DNA of 64,000 nucleotides from Streptomyces malachitofuscus (GTDB lineage Bacteria; Actinomycetota; Actinomycetes; Streptomycetales; Streptomycetaceae). The notes beneath the pieces are model-generated. The model was not told the origin of the DNA and ran no database searches. It saw nothing but the letters and a program-made list of their open reading frames with translations. The DNA is taken from positions 62,001 through 126,000 of the forward strand of contig NZ_BMUF01000007.1 of NCBI RefSeq assembly GCF_014650055.1, given 5' to 3'. This document shows positions 59,264 to 64,000 of this stretch, in pieces; within the stretch, counting starts at the first letter, position 1, and every line of letters starts with the position of its first letter. The position numbers were made by a program, and so were the translations under genes.

Positions 59264-59848
59264 ATGCCGACGGACGACTACTTCGCGAACGATCCGCGCA
59301 CGAACCTGGAGCGCATGCTCGCGGGTGACCTCTACATCGCCGACGACCCGGAGATCGCCCGCCGGCAGCGGCAGGCGATGCGGCTCGCGGCCCGCTACCA
59401 GGCCGCGTACGCCGAGGACGGAGCCGAGGCCCGGCGGATCCTCGCCGAGCTCCTCGGCTTTGCCGGGGACGACATCGACGTACGCCCGCCCCTGTACGTC
59501 GACTACGGCAGCAACATCGCCATCGGCGCCCGTACCTTCGTCAACTACAACCTGACCGCGCTGGACGTCGCCCGCATCACCATCGGCGAGGACTGCCAGA
59601 TCGGCCCCAACGTCCAGCTCCTCACCCCCACGCACCCCGTGGAGCCGGGGCCCCGCCGCGACAAGCTGGAGGCCGCGCTGCCCATCACCCTCGGCGACAA
59701 CGTCTGGCTCGGCGGCGGAGTCATCGTCTGCCCCGGGGTGACCATCGGCGACAACTCCGTCATCGGCGCCGGCGCGGTGGTCACCAAGGACATCCCCGCC
59801 GACGTCGTGGCCGTGGGCAACCCCGCCCGCCCCGTCCGCACCCTCTGA
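59264..59848 (+). CDS. Sugar O-acetyltransferase (maltose/galactoside acetyltransferase family)
   Basis: 194 residues. An N-terminal Mac domain (about 8-60, RMLAGDLYIADDPEIARRQR) precedes the left-handed beta-helix of hexapeptide repeats. The catalytic His is in LLTPTHPVEPGPR, and ITLGDNVWLGGGVIVCPGVT follows. It uses acetyl-CoA to acetylate sugars such as maltose or galactosides. No Shine-Dalgarno precedes the ATG; TACGAT is 7 bases upstream. A TetR gene follows 15 bases after its stop. Confidence 0.92.
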   Translation: MPTDDYFANDPRTNLERMLAGDLYIADDPEIARRQRQAMRLAARYQAAYAEDGAEARRILAELLGFAGDDIDVRPPLYVDYGSNIAIGARTFVNYNLTALDVARITIGEDCQIGPNVQLLTPTHPVEPGPRRDKLEAALPITLGDNVWLGGGVIVCPGVTIGDNSVIGAGAVVTKDIPADVVAVGNPARPVRTL

Positions 59849-59863
59849 CGCCCCCCGCCCGCC

Positions 59864-60475
59864 ATGGCCACCGGACACACGGATCCGCAGCGCCGCGCCC
59901 GCATCCTCGCCGCCACCCTCGACCTGATCACCGAGGAAGGCGTCGCCGGCGTCTCCCACCGTAAGATCGCCGCCCGCGCGCGGGTGCCCCTGGGCTCGAT
60001 GACGTACCACTTCACCGGGATCGACGACGTGCTGCTGGCGGCGTTCACCGGCTACGCCGACCACGTGGTCACCGTCTTCGAGCAGCACCTCGCCGACGTC
60101 ACCACCCCCGACCAGGCCCGGGAAGCGGTCACCGACCTCATCCACACCCTCTCCGAGGGCCCCGGCCGTGATCTGATCCTCACCCAGGAGCTCTACACCC
60201 TGGCAGCCCGCCACGAGCCCTACCGCGCCCTGTGCCGGCGGTGGATGCGGCGCAGCCGCGACCTCCTGGAACACCACTTCGACCCGCCCACGGCCCGTCG
60301 GCTCGACGCCCTCATCGAGGGCCTCACCCTGCACCGGGCCCTGGACGACGACCCGCCCGACCGGAACCTGACCCGTGAGGCGGTGCGGCTGATCACCGGC
60401 CCATGCGGCCAGGCGGCGGAAGAAAATTCCGGCGGCGATGTCGAGAACCCGCGTCCGGCTCCGTCCCCGGGGTGA
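59864..60475 (+). CDS. TetR-family repressor
   Basis: 203 residues. The helix-turn-helix is at about 24-52 (EEGVAGVSHRKIAARARVPL then GSMTYHF). The C-terminal ligand domain is helical, and the final 20 residues are low-complexity. It begins 15 bases after the acetyltransferase gene and is probably co-transcribed. It likely represses the pair through the palindrome at 59248-59263. There is no clear ribosome site, so translation may be coupled. Confidence 0.88.
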   Translation: MATGHTDPQRRARILAATLDLITEEGVAGVSHRKIAARARVPLGSMTYHFTGIDDVLLAAFTGYADHVVTVFEQHLADVTTPDQAREAVTDLIHTLSEGPGRDLILTQELYTLAARHEPYRALCRRWMRRSRDLLEHHFDPPTARRLDALIEGLTLHRALDDDPPDRNLTREAVRLITGPCGQAAEENSGGDVENPRPAPSPG

Positions 60476-60515
60476 ACGCGACCACAATGGCCGCACCGCA
60501 CCGAGGAGACACACG

Positions 60516-60923
60516 ATGGCCAAGTACCTGCTGCTGAAGCACTACCGCGGCGCCCCGACCGCGGTGAACGACGTGCCCATGGACCAGTGGACGCCGGAGG
60601 AGATCTCGGCGCACATCCAGTACATGAACGACTTCGCGGCCCGGCTGGAGAAGACGGGCGAGTTCGTCGACGGCCAGGCGCTCGCCCCCGAGGGCACGTG
60701 GGTCCGGTACGACGGCGAGGGCCGCCCGCCGGTCACCGACGGTCCCTTCGCCGAGACCAAGGACCTCATCGCCGGCTGGATGGTGATCGACGTCGACACC
60801 TACGAACGCGCCGTCGAGCTGGCCGGGGAGCTGTCGGCGGCCCCCGGGGCGGGCGGGAAGCCCATCCACGAGTGGCTGGAACTGCGCCCGTTCTACGGCG
60901 TGTCGCCCACCATCACCGAGTGA
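60516..60923 (+). CDS. YCII-related DGPF-domain protein linked to an ECF sigma factor
   Basis: 135 residues. The motif VTDGPFAETKDLIAGWMVID gives the DGPF domain its name; the N-terminal part MAKYLLLKHYRGAP is the YCII fold. DGPF proteins are encoded next to ECF42 sigma factors across actinobacteria; their role is unknown. CCGAGGAGA precedes the ATG. The sigma gene starts 8 bases after the stop. Confidence 0.87.
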   Translation: MAKYLLLKHYRGAPTAVNDVPMDQWTPEEISAHIQYMNDFAARLEKTGEFVDGQALAPEGTWVRYDGEGRPPVTDGPFAETKDLIAGWMVIDVDTYERAVELAGELSAAPGAGGKPIHEWLELRPFYGVSPTITE

Positions 60924-60931
60924 CGCCCCCC

Positions 60932-62077
60932 ATGGACGAGGCCCTGCTGCGCGGCCTCACCCCGAGCGTCCTCGCCGTCCTCTGCCGCCGCGGAGCCGAC
61001 TTCGCGGCGGCCGAGGACGCCGTACAGGACGCGCTGGTCGAGGCGATCCGAATCTGGCCCGCCGACATGCCGCGCGACCCCAAGGGCTGGCTGATCACCA
61101 CGGCCTGGCGCAAGTTCCTCGACGCGACCCGCGCGGACACCGCCCGCCGCCGCCGCGAGGACCGCGTCGAGGAGGAGCCGGCACCCGGCCCCGCGCCCGG
61201 CGTGGACGACACCCTCCAGCTCTACTTCCTGTGCGCCCACCCCTCGCTCACACCCTCCTCCGCCGTCGCCCTCACCCTGCGCGCCGTGGGCGGGCTCACC
61301 ACCCGCCAGATCGCCCGCGCCTACCTGGTGCCCGAGGCGACGATGGCGCAGCGCATCAGCCGCGCCAAACGCACCGTCTCCGGCGTGCGCTTCGACCGGC
61401 CCGGCGACGTCGCCACCGTGCTGCGCGTCCTCTACCTGGTCTTCAACGAGGGCTACTCCGGCGACGTCGACCTCGCCGCCGAGGCCATCCGGCTCACCCG
61501 GCAGCTCGCCGCCGCGATCGATCACCCCGAGGTGGCGGGGCTGCTCGCCCTCATGCTGCTCCACCACGCCCGGCGCGCCGCCCGGACCGCCCCCGACGGC
61601 AGTCTCGTACCGCTCGCCGAGCAGGACCGGAGCCGGTGGGACACGCGCCTGATCGCCGAGGGCGTCGTCATCCTCCAGGCGGCCCTCGCCCGCGACCGCC
61701 TGGGCGAGTACCAGGCCCAGGCCGCCGTCGCGGCCCTGCACGCCGACGCGCCCACCGCCGAGGAGACCGACTGGGTCCAGATCGTCGAGTGGTACGACGA
61801 ACTCGCGCGCCTGACCGACAGTCCGGTCGTCCGGCTCAACCGCGCGGTGGCCGTGGGCGAGGCCGACGGGCCGCGCGCCGGCCTGGCCGCCCTCGCGGAA
61901 CTGGACGACTCCCTGCCCCGCCACACCGCGGCGGCCGCCTACCTCCACGAACGCGACGGCGACCTGGCGACGGCGGCACGGCTCTACGCCGAGGCGGCCC
62001 GGAAGGCCCCCGACCTCGCCGAACGCGACCACCTGACCCGCCGTGCCGCCCGCCTGAACACACGCCTGCGCGGCTGA
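60932..62077 (+). CDS. ECF sigma factor with C-terminal TPR-like extension (ECF42 type)
   Basis: 381 residues. Sigma region 2 is at about 10-75 (AAEDAVQDALVEAIRIWPAD) and region 4 at about 110-160 (LTTRQIARAYLVPEATMAQR). The C-terminal 210 residues are helical, with TPR-like pairs (GLAALAELDDSLPRHTAAAA). In ECF42 this extension takes the place of an anti-sigma factor and is needed for activity. No anti-sigma gene is next to it; the DGPF partner is. The ATG at 60932 has a weak ribosome site, fitting translational coupling to the DGPF gene. Confidence 0.9.
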   Translation: MDEALLRGLTPSVLAVLCRRGADFAAAEDAVQDALVEAIRIWPADMPRDPKGWLITTAWRKFLDATRADTARRRREDRVEEEPAPGPAPGVDDTLQLYFLCAHPSLTPSSAVALTLRAVGGLTTRQIARAYLVPEATMAQRISRAKRTVSGVRFDRPGDVATVLRVLYLVFNEGYSGDVDLAAEAIRLTRQLAAAIDHPEVAGLLALMLLHHARRAARTAPDGSLVPLAEQDRSRWDTRLIAEGVVILQAALARDRLGEYQAQAAVAALHADAPTAEETDWVQIVEWYDELARLTDSPVVRLNRAVAVGEADGPRAGLAALAELDDSLPRHTAAAAYLHERDGDLATAARLYAEAARKAPDLAERDHLTRRAARLNTRLRG

Positions 62078-62128
62078 CGGACAGACCCGGCGGGAATCCC
62101 CCTCGCTCACCACCGTGTTGAGCAGGAC

Positions 62129-62587
62129 ATGACTCAACGACCAGGCCCACGCCCTCTCTCCGACGACGCCCTCTCGGAGCTCCTCGCCGCCCGGCAGTTC
62201 GGCACGCTCGCCACCGTCAAGCGCAGTGGCCACCCCCATCTGACCACCATGGTGTACAGCTGGGACCCCGAGGCCCGCGTGCTGCGGTTCTCGACCACGG
62301 CGGACCGGGTCAAGGTCGTACACCTGCGGAACAACCCGCGCGCGGCGCTGCACGTGCAGGCCGGCGACCCGTGGTCCTTCGCCGTCGCCGAGGGCGAGGC
62401 GGAGGTCTCCGCGGCCACGACGGCCCCCGGCGACGCGGTCGGCCGCGAACTCCTCGCGACGGTCCCGCAGTCCGCGAGGCCGGAGGACGAGCAGGCGTTC
62501 CTCGAGCAGCTGGTCGCCGAGCGGCGGGTGGTCATCCGCCTGAAGGTGGACCGCCTGTACGGGACGGCGCTCGACATCGAGGGCTAG
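62129..62587 (+). CDS. PPOX-class F420/FMN-dependent protein (pyridoxamine phosphate oxidase-like)
   Basis: 152 residues, split-barrel fold. LLAARQFGTLATVKRSGHPH and VLRFSTTADRVKVVHLRNNP, then ALHVQAGDPWSFAVAEGEAE, match the TIGR03618-type F420-binding PPOX family common in actinobacteria. The reaction is unknown. AGCAGGACAT before the ATG is a modest ribosome site. It is 51 bases downstream of the sigma factor gene and could be co-transcribed. Confidence 0.87.
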   Translation: MTQRPGPRPLSDDALSELLAARQFGTLATVKRSGHPHLTTMVYSWDPEARVLRFSTTADRVKVVHLRNNPRAALHVQAGDPWSFAVAEGEAEVSAATTAPGDAVGRELLATVPQSARPEDEQAFLEQLVAERRVVIRLKVDRLYGTALDIEG

Positions 62588-62653
62588 AACGGCACCGCGG
62601 CCGGCGCGGCAATTCCACTTGCTCCCGCAGGCCCCGCCGGATAGGAAGACCGG

Positions 62654-63121
62654 ATGCTGAGGGGAAGCAGGGTCGGGCTGAGGGCCCGGCACGAGGACGA
62701 CATCCCGGTCCTGCGGGCCGAGCTCTACGACGACGTGGTCAACGGCTCCCGGGCCGAAAGCCGCCCGTGGCGGCCCATCACACCGGGGTCCAAGGACCCG
62801 CGGCTCGTGGTGGACGACACGGTGGAGGGCCACGTCCCGTTCTCCGTGGTGGAACTGGACGGCGGCACCCTGGTCGGCACCGCGACGCTGTGGGGCATCG
62901 ACACCCACAGCCGTTCCGCCCACATCGGCCTCGGCCTGCTCCCGGCCGCCCGAGGCAAGGGCTACGGCACGGACGTGGTCGCGATGCTCCGCGCCGCCGA
63001 GCGCAACGGCTTCGTCCGCGAGGGCACGCTGCGCTCGTCGGCCTGGGTCCTGGGCGAGTTCCTCGACGAGGTCCTCCTGGGCCTCCTGGCCGACGAATGG
63101 AAGCAAGCCCCGGCGATTTAG
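62654..63121 (+). CDS. GNAT-family acetyltransferase with apparent in-frame internal deletion
   Basis: 155 residues. GSRVGLRARHEDDIPVLRAE at the start, HIGLGLLPAARGKGYGTDVV (acetyl-CoA loop) and the C-terminal LRAAERNGFVREGTLRSSAW are family features. Related proteins, as I know them, have about 24 residues between the TDVV helix and the (M)LRAAER segment, including the strand RGLHRLQLET. Here the two are joined directly (GTDVVAMLRAAERNGF), so beta-5 and part of its helix are missing. The reading frame is kept. It may be inactive or use another arrangement. Confidence 0.8.
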   Translation: MLRGSRVGLRARHEDDIPVLRAELYDDVVNGSRAESRPWRPITPGSKDPRLVVDDTVEGHVPFSVVELDGGTLVGTATLWGIDTHSRSAHIGLGLLPAARGKGYGTDVVAMLRAAERNGFVREGTLRSSAWVLGEFLDEVLLGLLADEWKQAPAI

Positions 63122-63172
63122 GCCCTGTTCGCCCCGGGACCGGTCCCGGCCGACGCCGCTACCATCCGTGCC

Positions 63173-63565
63173 ATGCCGTCCGACCGGATGAGAAGACCCC
63201 CGGGGCCGGTCGTCGCAGTGGCCGTGATCCACGCGCTGCTGGCCGCCGGCGCCCTGATCCTCGCCGTCGCGATGCTGATCGCAGGCGCGCCGGGGCTCGC
63301 GCTGCTGGGCCTCGTCGCTCTGCTGCCGGGCTCGGTGGCCCTGGGACTGTGGCAAGGCAATCGCGGCGCGCGGGTTGTGGCGATCCTCCTGACGATCCCG
63401 TCCGTGGTGGGCGCGCTCGTGGTGTTCTTGCTTCTCGTCGGGCCCGAGTCGTCCCGGGCCTGGTTCACCCGCGACCATCCGGGCGCGTACGAAGACGCCG
63501 ACGAGTTCGGCGACGACGAGGGCGACGAGCTGCCGCCACCGCGCCGCCGAGTAACGCCACGTTGA
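63173..63565 (+). CDS. Small membrane protein with acidic C-terminal tail
   Basis: 130 residues. Three helices are predicted (about 14-36, 41-58, 68-88), followed by an acidic tail (EDADEFGDDEGDELPP). TACCAT (63160-63165) lies 7 bases before the ATG, supporting a leaderless start there. Function unknown; similar proteins are found as hypotheticals in Streptomyces. Confidence 0.75.
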   Translation: MPSDRMRRPPGPVVAVAVIHALLAAGALILAVAMLIAGAPGLALLGLVALLPGSVALGLWQGNRGARVVAILLTIPSVVGALVVFLLLVGPESSRAWFTRDHPGAYEDADEFGDDEGDELPPPRRRVTPR

Positions 63566-63658
63566 CGGCCACTGTCATGGTGCCCACGGCGTAGTTCAGC
63601 GTTCCGCCGAGGAAACGGCCCAGCCTGTCGGTACGGGGGAGCCGTCGCCCGCACACAC

Positions 63659-63946
63659 CTACTCGACGCGAGCCCCGTCATCCGGCGTCACAGCGACGAT
63701 CGCCACCGTCGGAGGCGGCGGCGACGGCGTGTGGACGTACGCCACGGCCGGCCCGGGCACGTTGCCCCGGGGTTCGACTCGTGTCTTGCGCACCTCTGCG
63801 CCGTCCCGACGCGGAGGCCCGAGACGCACCCCGAGGCGCGGCGCTTGTTCGAGCTCCTGCCGCAGGGCGTCCAGCGCCTGTTCGGCTCCCAACTCCTTCG
63901 CCCGCTGAGCAGCCCGTACGGTTACTGCCGCGATCACACCGCTCAC
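63659..63946 (-). CDS. Hypothetical protein, overlapping an upstream gene
   Basis: 95 residues from a GTG that overlaps the stop of the preceding minus-strand gene (GTGA, 63943-63946). The N-terminal half is helical (AAQRAKELGAEQALDALRQE) and the C-terminal half Pro-rich with short strands (AVAYVHTPSPPPPTVAIVAV). No family recognised. The 4-base overlap with the flanking gene supports it as real and coupled. Confidence 0.65.
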   Translation of the reverse strand: MSGVIAAVTVRAAQRAKELGAEQALDALRQELEQAPRLGVRLGPPRRDGAEVRKTRVEPRGNVPGPAVAYVHTPSPPPPTVAIVAVTPDDGARVE

Positions 63947-64000
63947 GCGCGCGGATCCTCCCGCTTCAGCTGTGCGGACAGGTCGAGGCCTTCCTGTATG
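63943..64000 (-). CDS. C-terminal end of a hypothetical protein, cut by the window edge
   Basis: Only 18 codons are visible, ending LDLSAQLKREDPRA before TGA. Codon use (G or C at nearly all third positions) and the GTGA overlap with the next gene support it as coding. The product cannot be named from this fragment. Confidence 0.55.
   Translation of the reverse strand, partial: IQEGLDLSAQLKREDPRA

Noticed and set aside
60893..63478. Minus-strand frame of about 860 codons spanning DGPF, sigma factor, PPOX and GNAT genes
   Set aside because: Crosses four well-supported plus-strand genes and shows no known domain.

Overview
High-GC Streptomyces chromosome segment (core, vegetative). Third codon positions are almost all G or C, GTG starts and 4-base start/stop overlaps are common, and the gene set is typical of the genus. 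The run rph, nagF, nagE1, nagE2, cysM, cysO, mec, amino-acid permease, AGCS symporter, DUF2017, clpS, pncB matches the order I know from the S. coelicolor chromosome. I see no prophage, insertion sequence, CRISPR array or secondary-metabolite cluster.

Layout. 1-5.1 kb: three-gene molybdenum hydroxylase operon, entered mid-gene. 5.3-8.1 kb: SUKH-family protein and MFS exporter. 8.1-8.7 kb: toxin-antitoxin pair (RHH antitoxin and Doc-like toxin). 8.8-12.8 kb: SF2 helicase, IclR regulator, repeat island, secreted Lon-type protease. 12.8-16.6 kb (minus): four-gene quaternary-amine (glycine betaine/choline type) ABC importer. 16.7-18.4 kb: Lrp regulator divergent from HPPD. 18.4-27.7 kb: second repeat island, TPR protein, GlcD-like oxidase, two RDD proteins, secreted M6 metalloprotease. 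27.8-30.3 kb: NAD salvage (pncA, pncB) and clpS. 31-35 kb: two amino-acid transporters with related leaders. 34.9-36.8 kb: mec, a cysteine leader peptide, cysO and cysM, together the protein-thiocarboxylate route to cysteine. 37-41.3 kb: metallo-hydrolase and the GlcNAc PTS genes with DasR (dre) operators. 41.3-45.2 kb: rph, lipoprotein, rdgB, tRNA-Leu(UAG), bcp, a GroES paralogue, and a Gdx/SugE exporter behind a guanidine-III riboswitch. 45.2-54.7 kb: class A PBP, three-gene ABC-2 exporter, DUF1707 protein, SGNH hydrolase, DUF445 protein. 54.7-55.2 kb: 67-bp tandem array. 55.3-64 kb: MFS transporter, Hsp20, DUF2267, two VOC proteins, acetyltransferase-TetR pair, DGPF/ECF sigma pair, PPOX protein, GNAT protein and small hypotheticals.

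The most informative items beyond routine annotation are regulatory: the guanidine-III riboswitch, the cysteine leader peptide, dre operators, palindromes lying on core promoters (pncB, the acetyltransferase/TetR pair, the toxin-antitoxin operon), a conserved block shared by two neighbouring amino-acid transporter leaders, and a family of long inverted-repeat elements carrying smaller nested palindromes. Among the proteins, CysO ends GGMA rather than GG, the Mo-hydrolase large subunit lacks the usual C-terminal active-site Glu, its iron-sulfur partner has a roughly 440-residue disordered extension, and a GNAT protein seems to have lost a core structural segment in frame. No clearly new multi-gene system is present; the transporter leader pair and the repeat elements are the best candidates for undescribed biology.
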